Assembly (NCBI GenBank): GCA_026826555.1
Contig: JAKSZT010053769.1
Location: forward strand, 2,324,505 to 2,388,504
Source of the DNA: Tolypeutes matacus
Lineage: Eukaryota > Chordata > Mammalia > Cingulata > Chlamyphoridae
Length of the DNA: 64,000 nt
Direction: 5' to 3'
Shown piece by piece: positions 10,437-21,428 of the stretch; position 1 is the first letter of the stretch; each line of letters begins with the position of its first letter. The notes under the pieces were generated by a model, which ran no database searches, was not told where the DNA came from, and saw only the letters and a list, made by a program, of their open reading frames with translations. Position numbers and translations under genes: made by a program.

Positions 10437-12869
10437 GAACTGAAAAAATAAAAACAACATATAACATACATAAACCTAAAAAAAATATGGCTAATGTAAC
10501 TAATTCCATGACAGTGACAGTAATAACATTGAATGTTAATGGATTAAACTCACCAGTCAAGAGACACAGATTTGCAGAATGGATAAGGAAATATGACCAA
10601 TCAATATGCTGTCTACAAGAAACACACCTTAAATCCAGGGATGCAAGAAGGCTGAAAGTGAATGGTTGGAAAACAATTTTACAAGGAAACAATAACCAAA
10701 AATGGCAGAACTAGTATACAAATATCAGACAAAATAGACTTTAAATGAAAAACTATTGTAAGAGACAAAGGAAATTATTAATAACAGGGTTATCTACCAA
10801 AAGAAAGAACACTCATAAACATATATGCACCTAAGAAGGGTGCCTCAAAATACACAAGGCAAGCACTGGAAAAACTAAGTGAAGAAATAGATGCCTCTAC
10901 AATTATAGTGGGGGACTTTAACACACCATTATAACCATTAAACAGAACATCTCGACAAAGAATCAAAAAATAAACAGAGACTTGGAATAATACATTAGAG
11001 GACCTGGACCTAATAGACATATACAGAACATTACACCCAAATACAGTGGGACATACATTCTTCTCAAGTGCACATGGATCATTCTCCAGGATAGACCATA
11101 TGCTAGGCCACAAAACATCACTCAATGAATTCAGAAAGATGAAAATTATACAAAGTAATTTCTCTGGCCATAATGGAATGAAGCTGGAGATCCGTAAGGG
11201 GCAGAGAACTGGATTAGCCACAAAGATATGGAAGTTAAACAACACACTCTTAGGCAAACAGTGGGCCAAGGAGGATATATCAAAAGAAATCAGTAACTAC
11301 TTTGAAATGAATGAAAATGACAACACAACGTATCAAAACCTATGGGATGCAGCAAAATGAGTACTGAGAGTGAAACTCATAGCCATAATTGCCTATATTA
11401 AAAAAGAAGAAAGAGCTGAAATCAAAGACTTAACTGAACACCTGGAAGAATTAGAAAAAGAACAACAAATTAACCTCAAAGGAATTAGAAAGAAAGAAAT
11501 AACAAAGATTAGAGCAGAACTAAATGAAATTGAAAATAAGAAAGTACTAGAAAAAATAAACAAAACCAAAAGCTTATTCTTCTAGATTAATAAAATTGAC
11601 AAACCCTTAGCTAGACTAACAAAGATAAAAAGAGAGAAGATGCAAATACATAAAATAAGAAATGACGAAGGGGATATCACCACTGACCATACAGAAATAA
11701 GGAGTATCATAAAAGGATACTTTAAAAGATTATATGATAAGATGGATAATTTAGAGGAAATGGACAAACTTCTAGAAACACATAAGTAGCCTACATTGTC
11801 AAAAGAAGAAATTGATGAACTCAACAGACCAATCATAAGTAAAGAGACAAAATTAGTCATCAAAAGCCTCCCACCTAAGAAAAGCCCAGGACCAGATCGC
11901 TTCACAGATGAATTCTACCAAACATTGTGGAAAGAACTACCACCAATCCTGCTTAAACTCTTCCAAAAAATAGAAGTAGATGTAACATTGATTAACTCAT
12001 TCTGTGGTGCCAACATCACCTTAATACTAGAACCAAGCAAAGACACCACAAGAAAGGAAAACTAAAGACCAATCTCTCTAATGAACCTAAATGCTAAAAT
12101 CTTAATAAAATACTTGCTAACTGTATTCAATAACACATCAAATGAATTATACACCATGACAAAGTGAGTTTCATCCCTGGTATGCAAGGATGGTTCAACC
12201 TAAGAAAGTCAATCAATGTATTACACCAAATAAACGGTTGGAAAGAAGAAAACCACATGACCATCTCTATAGATGCAGAAAAAGCCTTCAACAAAATACA
12301 GCTACATTTCATGATAAAAACACTACAAAATATGAGAATAGAAGGAAACTTCCTCAACATGCTAAAGGATAGATATGAAAAATCCACAGCAAACATCATA
12401 TTCAATGGTAAAATCCTAAAAGCTTTCCCTCTAAGATCAGGAACAAGACAAGGATGCCCACTTTTATTGCTTCTATTTAAGATAGTGTTAGAAGTAATTG
12501 CTCGAGAACTTAGGCAAGAAAAAGATATAAAAGGCATCCAAATTGGAAAGGAAGAATTAAAATTTTGACTATTTGCAGATGACATGATCCCATACATAGA
12601 AAGCCCTGAGAAATTTACAACAAAGCTTTTAGAGTTTATAAATGAGTTCAGTAAAGTCACAGGTTATAAGAGATCAATGTTCAAAAATCAGTACCATTTC
12701 TGTACACCAATAATGAACAATCTGAGGAGGAAATCAAGAAAAAAATACCATTTACAATAGCAACTAAAAGAATCAAATGCCTAGGAGTAAACATAACTAA
12801 AGATGTAAATGACTTATGTGCAGAGAACTACACAACAGTGTTAAAAGAAATCAAAGAAGACTTAAATAA

Positions 12870-12945
12870 ATGGAAGAATATTTATAGATAAAAATGTAGA
12901 ATATTTATAGATAAATAAATATTTATAGATAAATAAATAGAAGAC
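12870..12945 (+). repeat. Short tandem repeat inside L1-A ORF2
   Basis: The unit GAATATTTATAGATAAA recurs three times in slightly varied form between the usual ORF2 blocks. L1-C lacks it at the corresponding place. This looks like local slippage after the element died. Confidence 0.8.
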
Positions 12946-13392
12946 TAAACATCATTAAGATGTCTTTCTTACCCAAACTGATCTACAGATTTAATGCAAT
13001 CCCAATTAAAATGACACAAAGCATTTTTTACAGAATTAGAAAAACTATGAAATTTATTTGGAAGGGCAAGAGGCCCAGAATAGCCAAAGATATTTTGAAA
13101 AAGAAAAATGAAATCATCACACTACCTGACTTTAAAACATACTACAAAGCTACAGTGGTCAAAACTGCATGGTATTGGCACAAGGATAGACCTACTGACC
13201 AATGGAACCGAATTGAGAGTTCCATATAGATCCTCACATATATAGTCAACTGATATTCAACAAGGCCACCAAGCCCATCCAACTAGGAAAGAATGGCTTC
13301 TTCAAAAAATGGTGCTTGGAAAACTGGATATCCATATCCAAAAGAATGAGAGGGTAACACCATCTAACACCTTATATAAAAATTAACTCAGG

Positions 13393-13568
13393 GGAAGCGG
13401 CTGTGGCTCAATCAGTAGGGCTCCCGTTTGCCATATGGGAGACCCCGGGTTCAGTTCCCGGGGCTTCCTGGTGAGGGCAAGCCCGCCCGCACGGCGTGGT
13501 TGGCTGACCTGGTGAGCACAAGCAGCAAGGGGGGGATAAATGAATAAATAAAATCTTTAAAAAAAAAA
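13393..13568 (+). mobile_element. Xenarthran-type tRNA-derived SINE, copy 1
   Basis: The tRNA-like head has TGGCTCAATCAGTAGG (A-box region, 13404) and GGTTCAGTTCC (B box, 13448-13458). A GC-rich body with GCCCGCCCGCACGGCG follows, then an A-rich tail with AAATAAAATCTTTAAAA. The 15-bp direct repeat AAAAATTAACTCAGG (13378-13392, and again right after the tail) shows insertion into the L1-A ORF2. Near-identical to the minus-strand copy at 16108-16296. Confidence 0.92.
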
Positions 13569-14485
13569 AAATTAACTCAGGATGGATCAAAGACCTAAAT
13601 ATAAGAGCCAAGACTATAACAACCTTGGAAGATAATGTAGGGAAGTATATACAGGATCTTATAGTAGGAAATGGTTTCATGAACTTTACACCCAAAGCAC
13701 AAGCAACAAAAGGAAAAATAGATAAATGAGACCTTCTCAAAATTAAAAACTTTTGCACCTCAAAGGAGTTTGTCAAGAAAGTGAAAAGGTACCCCACTCA
13801 ATGGCAGAAAATATTTGTTAACCATATCTGATAGGGGCTTAATATCCAGCATATATAAAGAAATCCTACACCTTGAAAATAAAAAGACAAGAAACCCATT
13901 TTAAAAAGGAGCAAGTGACTTCTCCAAAGAAGAATGGCTAAAAAGCACATGAAAAGATGCTCAACATCACTAGCTATTAGGGAAATGCAAATCAAAATTA
14001 CAATGAGATATCATCTTACACCCATCAGAATGGTGGCCATAAAAAAAACAGAGGACCACAAGTGTTGGTGAGGATTTGGAGGAAAGGGAACCCTCATCCA
14101 CTGCTTGTGGGAATGTAGAATGGTGCAGCCACTGTGGAGGACAGTTTGGTGGTTCCTCACAAAACTAACTATAGAACTGCCATATGATACAGCAATTCCA
14201 CTGCTGGGTATATACCCAGAAAAACTGAAAGCAAGGATACGAACAGATATATGCACACCAATGTTCATAGCAACCATTATTCACTATTGCCAAAACTTGG
14301 AATCAACCCAAATGCCCTTCAACAGATGAATGGATAAGGAAATTGTGGTATATACATACAATGGAATATTACTCACCTGAAAGAAGGAATACAGTATTAA
14401 CACATGGGATTACATGGATGAATCTTGAGGACCTTATGTTGAGTGAAGCAAGCCAGGCACTGAAGGACAAATAGTATATGACCTC

Positions 14486-15539
14486 ACTGATAAGAAGTAA
14501 GCAAATTGATCAGACTCACAGAGCAGGAGTCTGGAAGATAGGTTTATAGGAAATAGAAAAGGAGAGGAGGGTTGTCAGCCAATGCCCACGTGGGTAAAAT
14601 CTATAATAAGGGGAAAGTGTGTAGTTGTACAGTGGTGGGGTATGACAGTGGTGTCATGATAATTTTAGGTTAGGTGGTGCTGGTTTGTCAGGGGGGTGGG
14701 GTGGGGAGGGTGGGTTTGATTGCCCATGGAACTGTGGAGAGGGTTGGGGGAGGGTTGGGGGAGGGAGCAGGTTAACACTGGAGATTGGTGGGAATATGGT
14801 TGAAACTACAATGCTGGGAATGCTTTTTTGGCAATATGGCAAGTGAGGGTTGCTGGTATGGGGTGTTGGATGTGAGGGGCATTTGGGACAAGTTACACCT
14901 GGGGCAAGCTTCTAGGGAGTGTGTGAGTGTTATTCTTGACATAGTGTGTTATTTCAGTGAGTGGAGACCCACATAATGAGTGGCAAGGTGTTGGACTCCC
15001 ATGCTTGGGAGCCCTGCTATGTTCTCAAATAGAGGGGCAGGAGTCTCTCATGAGCATGGGCAGTGCCTAATGTGGGAGGACAGACCAGTGTGTCAAGACC
15101 TCAGTGTTGTAGCAAGTAACCATGAATTTTTTTCTTCAAGGAGTGAAACCTGGTGGTTGCTGTAGGCCCCAAGGGGAGGGGGAGGGAGGAATAGAATAGA
15201 TGGAACAGGGGGCATTTTTTGGGGGGTGGGGGATGAATTTGTTCTACATGATCTTTCTATGATGAATACAGGCCATGTTGAATTGCATCAAAGTTTATAA
15301 AAGTGTATGGTCCAAAATGTAAACCATAATGTAAACTATTTCCATGGTTGGTAGCTATGTTTCAATATTTGTATCCATTGTAACAAATGTACCATCCATA
15401 AATACAATGTTATTAATAGGGGAAGGGGAAAGGGAGGAGGATGTTGGGTAAATGGGAGTCCCCTGTATTCAGTATATGACTTTTGTAACCTAAAACAGCT
15501 TTGAGGACAAAATGAAAAAAAATAAATAAAAGTAAGACA
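14486..15539 (+). repeat. L1-A 3' UTR, unit 1
   Basis: After ORF2 comes a G-rich stretch (14685-14770) and then a unit from about 14770 to 15530. It ends with the sequence classic of L1 3' ends: CATTGTAACAAATGTACCAT, then ATGTTATTAATAGGGG and TTTTGTAACCTAAAACAGCT, then an A-rich run. The same order recurs in unit 2 and in L1-B and L1-E. The terminal block matches the ancient mammalian L1M-type 3' end, also seen antisense at 47.4-47.75 kb. Unit boundaries are by eye. Confidence 0.85.
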
Positions 15540-17577
15540 CTGGGGGAATAAATGTAAGACAATGTCTGTGCATGTAGGACAAAAGATCTTATAGTGATGA
15601 AAGGGAAAATGTGAAAAAAAATTTTTATCATTATTTTTATTATCCCAAAGTTTTATTTATTTTTTCTTTTTTTTCTAAGTTTTTTTTTTGTATTTTATTT
15701 CTTATTTTAAAATTATCATTGTTATTCATTTTCTTACTAATCGTATTTTGCTATTTTATTGGCTTCATTTTTGAAGAAGTTTTGGATCACAGAAGGGTTA
15801 TAACTGTGGCAGGGGAGGATCATTGGTGCAGGGTGTCAGTGATGGGGGATACATAGGAGGAAGCTCACCTGAGCATATATATATAAGATATTATGAATGT
15901 TTTCAAATGTTCATGCAGCATTGTCACAGTGGGTAGAGATTCACACAATAACCGAAGGAATATCAAATTTCTACCAAGGGGAGCTCTGCCACATTCTCTA
16001 ATAGATAAGCAAGAATCCCCGGAGTACAGGGGCAATTACTAGTGAAGGAGGATGGTCCATTGACAGGCCATTGATATTGATAACTGTGCTTATGAACCTT
16101 TACTCTTTTTTTTTTTTTTTTTTTTAAGATTTTATTTATTTATTCATTTATCCCCCCCTTGCTGCTTGTGCTCTCTGGGTCAGCTAACCACGCCGTGCGG
16201 GCGGGCTTGCCTTCACCAGGAGGCCCTGGGAACCGAACCCGGGACCTCCCATATGGTAAACGGGAGCCCTACTGATTGAGCCACAGCCACTTCCCTGAAC
16301 CTTTACTCTTGAAATGGAAACTTAGCCTAATATTTTAGGATGCCTAAGAGTTGCCTCCTGGTAGCCTCCTTGTTGCTCAAATGTGACCTCTCTCTAAACC
16401 AAAGTCAGCATGTGACATGACTCCTAGGGATGAGCCTTCCTGGCACTGAGGGATTACTACCAGGGACCATCTAGCAACTCAACTGGAGAAAGACCTTGAC
16501 CAAAAGGGTAAAAGGTAAAGACAAATGAGTTTATATGGCTAAGAGACTTCAAAATGAGTCAGGAGGTCATTCCAGACGTTACGCTTATGCACATCTCAGC
16601 AGGATCTCTTTGACTGACAAAATAGATACTACCCCAAACAGTGGGACTCCTGAGGGCTCTGGAGACACCCAGACACTATAGTCAGGGCAGATAGCTCAGG
16701 AGTACGATGCCTTGCCAGTGGGTCCTACTTTGGTATTTATGCTCCCCAGAGTGACAGAGTTGGACTCAGTTGCAGTTTCCCTATGCATGGCTCTTCTGTT
16801 CTTCTATTTGAACCTATAATTAGTACTAGAGTTGGTAGGTGTACGTCCAAGTGACTTAAATCTTTGGGCTGTCCATGTGCCAGCTGGGCCCTGAATCCCA
16901 TTGGAATTGCAACACCTATTCTCCAGTTGGTCTCATCCAGGACAACTAACAAGGAGGTGATGATGGATAACTAACATACCAAGGAACCAAAAGAGTCTAT
17001 AACTGCAAGCAAGAGAGTCCCATCCATCAACCATATGGCATCACAGCCCCCTCTCAATTAGAGGTGGAGTGGACATCACCATCCCAGAATCCTCAGGATT
17101 GGGAAATGAAGTATGGGCTAAAGTAGGCTTACTGGTATTCTACTATAGGCTTATTGTGATTCTAGCAATGGAAGAAATCATATCATTGATGTGGAGGCAG
17201 TGGCCACTGGAGGTTCTGAGAGCAGGGAGAAGGAAAAACAGGAGTAATACGGGAACATTTTTGGGCCTTGGGAATTGTCCTGAATGACACTGCAATAACA
17301 AAAACAGGCCATTATAAGTCTTGTCATAACCTACAGAATTCGGTGGGAGAGAGCATAAACTACAATGTAAACTTTGGCAATGCTCCAAAATGTGTTCAAC
17401 AATTGCAATGAATGTACCTTACTAATGAAGGATGTTGTTAATGTGGGAAAAAGTGGGAGGTGTCGGGAGCGGGGCATATGGGAATCCCCTATATTTTTTA
17501 TGTGACATTTATATAATCTAAGTATCTTTAAAAATAAATAAATAAATGAAAATAAACCAGAACCCATTATATATAAA
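15540..17577 (+). repeat. L1-A 3' UTR, unit 2
   Basis: A second, longer copy of the 3' UTR unit. Its start (GGATCACAGAAGG..., 15783) and the block with CCACATTCTCTAATAGATAAG are collinear with unit 1. About 700 bases in the middle (about 16320-17080) are absent from unit 1. The final block repeats the L1 3' end pattern (AACAATTGCAATGAATGTACC, then GGAATCCCCTATATTTTTTA), then an A-rich tail. It contains a minus-strand SINE at 16108-16296. Confidence 0.85.
16108..16296 (-). mobile_element. Xenarthran-type tRNA-derived SINE, copy 2
   Basis: Reverse orientation: T run, TTTATTTATTCATTTATCC, GC-rich body with CGCCGTGCGGGCGGGC, and tRNA-like head ending near 16296. The 14-bp direct repeat GAACCTTTACTCTT at 16094-16107 and 16297-16310 is exact. 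The uninterrupted site can be seen in the homologous stretch of L1-B. The insertion is younger than L1-A. Confidence 0.94.
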
Positions 17578-17590
17578 AAAAGTAACTTCC

Positions 17591-18209
17591 TAATAAAAAC
17601 AAACAAACAAACAAACTAAAGGGACTTCCAGGCTTCCTGACTCCATTTTAAATTTCTCAGCCAGAGAAACTCCATTAGGTTTTATTTCTATTTTCATTTC
17701 CCTTTCTCATTTCCTCCCAAGTCACTGTGAAATAAATAACACTTGACTCTTTTCTCTAATTAAATTGTCAATAAAATATTTTAAAAGTAAGTAGAGGAGA
17801 TAACATGATGGTAGAAAACTTTTTTTTTCTTATAAGTAGGAAGACTTGTTTACTTTAAACAATTAATGGTAAGATAAAATTAACATAATGAACAAGAGGT
17901 CTTTATTTTGATAAAACATAGACTCTGTCTTTTATATTGATTATTCAGGAAACAAATTACAACCTTTTATTAAGAACACCAACAATCCAAGAAAACTGTT
18001 ATTATAATAGAGAGAAAACTAAATTCTAGTTTTGTATCCTTATATTATTTGAGACTAAGGCTCTTAAAATTTTATCTATCTTCAGCCATAAAAAACAAAA
18101 TTGTTTTTCTGAAGACCTTCTACAACTTTTTATATCTATTCAGGTTTTTCCTACATTTCCTTTTTCTCATTCTGTAATAACTAGTCATTTTACTTTAGGA
18201 CAAAACTGG
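17591..18209. other. Possible LTR continuation, then AT-rich DNA
   Basis: Positions 17591-17765 begin right after the L1-A target duplication and may be the rest of the LTR-like repeat split by L1-A; there is no second copy here to prove this. The remainder to 18209 is AT-rich without a recognised feature. Confidence 0.35.
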
Positions 18210-18890
18210 TGTCAGAGAGGTCCTGGGAGGTCCTGGAGAAAACCTCAAACTAAGGTAGGAGGGTTTTTTGCATAGTTGCAAGAAAGAATTCAAGGACTAG
18301 TCATATAGTAGCAGAAGAATTTAATGTAAAGCAACAGTACACACTCAAGACGGGAGTGCAGGCTTGCTCAGATAAGTGAGTCTCGCTTGCTGGGCCTGGG
18401 GATACTGTTTTATTAAGGCTGGGCTATCCCCATATTCCCCCTTCATGTAAATTAGGACTTGTAAATCTGAATTATACAAAAGAGGGATTGAAAAAATCAC
18501 AACTTTTTCCTGGTTCCGTATTCCTTGGAGTGGGAATTATCCAGGGGAGATGTTGGTGAAACGTGGTGGTCAGGTGATGGGTGGGATTTTTGTCATTTGG
18601 TAACTTCTGGCACTAGACCTTGGGCATTAGGCCTTGGGTGAGTGATTTTCCACTGTGGTTATGTATTATCTGAGGGTAATTTTCCAATAGTCCTCCTCCT
18701 TTGCTGAATTATCTCCCTTCTACCTTTCCCTACTTCATTACCCCTCAGAGAATTCCATCCCTTATTCTCAAGGAGTATGATCTGCCTTCTGTAACTATTT
18801 CATGCTGTCATTGAAACATTGTCCCTGCCTATCATGGGAGTAGAGTTCTCTGGTTACTCAATCTAAAGATCCTAAGGCGGATTGGTTGGG
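18210..18890 (-). repeat. LTR of the minus-strand ERV
   Basis: The plus strand starts TGTCAGAGAGGTCCTGGGAG, then AAGAAAGAATTCAAGG and a GC-mixed block. This is a block order familiar from antisense class I ERV LTRs in mammals. The right boundary is estimated. It adjoins the envelope remnant, as a 3' LTR should. Confidence 0.6.
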
Positions 18891-19074
18891 ACGCTTTGGT
18901 TGGAACTGGAGAAAATCCTTGGATGACAGTCATCCTAAAGTGGAGCTATTGAAGTCTGGAAAATAGAAATTTAATTATTAGGTAGGAACTAATGGCCCAA
19001 GGAGGGGAAGTAAGCAAGTGAGGGAGGGAAGAACAGATTTTACAGCCACACAGATGAATTAGGTAGAAGAACAA

Positions 19075-19570
19075 TTTTCCCCGAAGATTTAGAGCTATTT
19101 CGCTTTGATCATAGATCTTTTTATGTCTTCTTCAACTTGTCCCATTGCATTGACATAATGCAGCAGGTTAATGATGGCACAGACACCAACTTGCTCAACC
19201 AGGAGATAGTCTAAAACCAGGATTTGTCTAAGGGGAATTTAGCCAGAGTATTGAGGGAAGTGGATAATTTACTTAAGGCATATCCTGTAGCCTGGGGTAG
19301 GTCTCTTAATTCTTGAGTGAGGTTTCTGATTGTAATTTCATCATATGTAAATTCCCCTCCCCCAAGGGAGCTAGTGCTACCACTGCTGCACTGATTCCAG
19401 CTAGCAGTAGGCCTATTGCTCTTTCCTGGAAATGGCCTGCTTTTAGCAGATCTGTAGAGGTGTTAAATATGGCAAAACTGAAGTTACTTGGGGTTAAGAT
19501 TCCCAGGGTACAATGTCCCGTGAAGTGCAAGTTATCAATGCAGGGAAAGAAAACAAGTCCCAAAGAGGAG
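19075..19570 (-). pseudogene. ERV envelope transmembrane-subunit remnant
   Basis: An 85-residue minus-strand frame (19563-19306) has a hydrophobic Gly/Ala/Leu-rich stretch like an envelope fusion peptide. Beyond an in-frame stop, the next about 200 bases keep a heptad region and the conserved segment that precedes the disulfide motif in gammaretroviral TM proteins. Cysteines of that motif appear disrupted. The surface subunit is absent, with only about 120 bases between this and the integrase end. Non-functional. Confidence 0.68.
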
Positions 19571-19689
19571 TTACAGAGAAGACAGAACCAGGATGGAGGC
19601 AGATACTGTTGACCTCGGGAGAGTTAAAGCAGATAAACTGCCTTGGCCCAAGTATGGAGTCCTGGGGGCAAAGAAGAGGTTGAAGACAC

Positions 19690-20290
19690 TTATCTGCCTG
19701 GTGTAGGTGCAGATATCCTTATGTAGAGGTGTTTGAGATCTTCTGCTGGTTCACAGGAGTAAGAGCTAGTTTCTTCAGGGCTGACCTGTGGAGACTCAGG
19801 AAGAACAGGTTTAATTCTAGTGAAGTATACCCAACTGCAAATTCCCTGCAATTTAACTGACATGGAAGTGGTCAGAACCACTTGGGCTGGAGATGGTCAG
19901 ATGGGAACCCTTCCTTCCAAGTTTTTATTAGTACTTGATCACATGGTTGGACCCTATAAGGTGTGTCTTGGTGGCTAGGAAAGGGGAAGATTAGGTTCTC
20001 ATACCCCTTTATGGCTTTTTGGACTTGTCCTAAACTTATAATGTACTTTATGGACTCTTGGGTGTTGGTGTCAAACAAAATGTCAGGGGTGAGGAAGGGT
20101 CTGCCATAGGTCATTCGTAGGGACTAAACTGTAAGGTAATTTTAGGTGCCACTCTTATTCAGATAAGAGCTATGGGTAATACCCAGGGTTCTGATATTTC
20201 TTGGCAAAGTTTGGCTATGGATTTTTTAAGATAGTGATTTGTCTTTTCTGCCTTCCCAGAGGATTGGGGTCACCAGGCTGCATAATAGAG
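19690..20290 (-). pseudogene. ERV integrase C-terminal remnant
   Basis: Minus-strand frames at 20114-19872 (80 residues) and 19881-19690 (63 residues), plus an out-of-frame stretch up to about 20290, line up with the end of a gammaretroviral pol. The order is: the conserved 'PQSSGK' region of the catalytic domain end, a 'YGRP' segment, and the C-terminal SH3-like fold with a GxxxWxxxxxxKP pattern. The family enzyme joins viral DNA to the host genome. Catalytic D,D-35-E residues upstream are not present here and frame breaks are evident. Confidence 0.78.
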
Positions 20291-20434
20291 TTATTCTGGC
20301 TATAAATATTTGAGTACTCACCAAACAAGAGAAATTCCTGTAAACCAAGACAGCAACCAGGAGGACTGCTGCCACAGTCCAAACCAAAAGAACAAAGTTC
20401 AAAGTAAAACCAGAAGAACAAAATTCAAAATGTC

Positions 20435-20949
20435 CTAAATCAGAACCTCAACCAGCGGAAGGGAGGTTTTGTAACTGAGAGTTACAGATTAACAGATGAT
20501 TATGATTACTGAATTGTTATATAGATGTGTTTTCTTACTTTTCCAGGGTTTTGCAGAATAGATAAAAGTTAATAACTGAAATTACTGAAACTGCCTAAAC
20601 TGGCCTCACCCCTGTTGATGGTTATTCTAGACTGGCTGCACACTTGAGTATACTTGCTATTGTGATGGTTATATGAAATGGTTTCACCCTTGTTTATAGT
20701 AATACCAAACTAGCCTCACCCTCCTGTACACTTGCTATTATAATGGTAACTGCCTCACATTCCCCTGTTTGAATCCTTAAAAATCCGAAATTCCTCAAAA
20801 TTGGGAAGGCAGGTTTTGGGCCCTTAGTCCACAGACCTTTGCTATGGGCTGGCAAATAAGCTATCTTTGAAACCCTGGTATCTCAGAATTGTTTAATGTA
20901 GAGCATATGGCAAAAGAACCTGAGTTTTTGTTCAATATCAGTTTGCAAC
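20435..20949 (+). repeat. Possible LTR, plus orientation
   Basis: Starts TGTCCTAAATC after an A-rich stretch, ends TTCAATATCA. An R/U5-like region near 20815-20940 contains GGCAAATAAGCT. The TG...CA ends and length fit an LTR of about 515 bases. No second copy exists in the window and the family is not recognised. The next 140 bases could be a leader. Confidence 0.4.
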
Positions 20950-21093
20950 TGGGGTGACTCAACAGTAGAAAACCAGGGTCTTCAGTGAGATGACAGAGCT
21001 CAAGGGGCTCTAAGAGGTATTGCACTAGAATCTTAGGGCATCTCCAGAGTTGAGATGGCTGTTGCTTCGTATTCCATGTCTAAACACCAGAAA

Positions 21094-21428
21094 TGTCAAC
21101 TGAGAAATTACAGACTGAGCTGCAAGGCAACAAAAGCATATATTTAAAGGATTTTAGAAAAGCAATTTGGGAAGCACCCAAATTGTGCTCCATTTTGGAG
21201 ATTTCAAGCAGGGTTTTTAAAGAAAAGGGAGAAGGTTAGGTAAGTTGTTTGTAAAGAATTATGATTGATGGATATTTGGGGCTTTCCAAATGACCTTTAA
21301 GTTAGTTTACTGATTTCTTTATCTTGTAGTTGGTTCTTGGAATCCAGATGTGCTCAGAAACAGTTGCTTTTCATTTTGCATACCTTGGCAGTTTATGTTG
21401 GCTGGCTGAATTACAAATAAGAGGCTAT
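21094..21428. mobile_element. LTR-like repeat, copy 2
   Basis: Starts TGTCAACTGAGAAATTACAG and is collinear with 7299-7635 for its full length. It is cut off at the start of L1-B. See copy 1 for shared blocks. Confidence 0.5.

Larger units (their letters stand above)
10490..14485 (+). pseudogene. L1-A ORF2 (endonuclease-reverse transcriptase), broken
   Basis: Decayed ORF2. An apurinic-type endonuclease start (LNVNGLNSP, then CCLQETHL) is at about 10530-10640. The SDH catalytic box near 11163-11171 reads SGH, so the Asp is lost. The reverse transcriptase region covers about 11.8-12.7 kb with FADD codons at 12572-12583. The C-terminal Cys-rich part ends near 14485. Fragments lie in at least six open pieces separated by stops and frameshifts. 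A local tandem repeat near 12873-12945 and a SINE at 13393-13568 further break it. The family protein nicks target DNA and copies RNA; this copy cannot. Confidence 0.92.
7649..17577 (+). mobile_element. L1-A: full-length, inactive LINE-1 with very long 3' UTR
   Basis: Non-LTR retrotransposon with all parts in order. A 5' UTR of about 1.86 kb starts with a G run and GGGAAGATGGC, a YY1-type motif typical of L1 5' ends. Then come ORF1, ORF2 and a 3' UTR of about 3.1 kb. An exact 13-bp target duplication flanks it. At about 9.9 kb it is much longer than a usual 6-7 kb L1. Two xenarthran-type SINEs and a double 3' UTR account for much of the excess. Both ORFs carry many stops and frameshifts, so it cannot move. 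It is inserted beside or inside an older LTR-like repeat. Confidence 0.93.
18210..20290 (-). mobile_element. Fragment of a gammaretrovirus-like ERV
   Basis: An endogenous retrovirus remnant reads on the minus strand, from right to left. It holds the end of integrase (about 20290-19690), then a transmembrane-envelope piece (about 19570-19075), then a terminal LTR (about 18890-18210). gag, protease, reverse transcriptase and almost all of the surface envelope are missing, so it is heavily deleted. All coding parts carry stops and frameshifts. Class I (gammaretrovirus-like) assignment comes from the integrase C-terminal pattern and the envelope TM layout. Confidence 0.8.
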
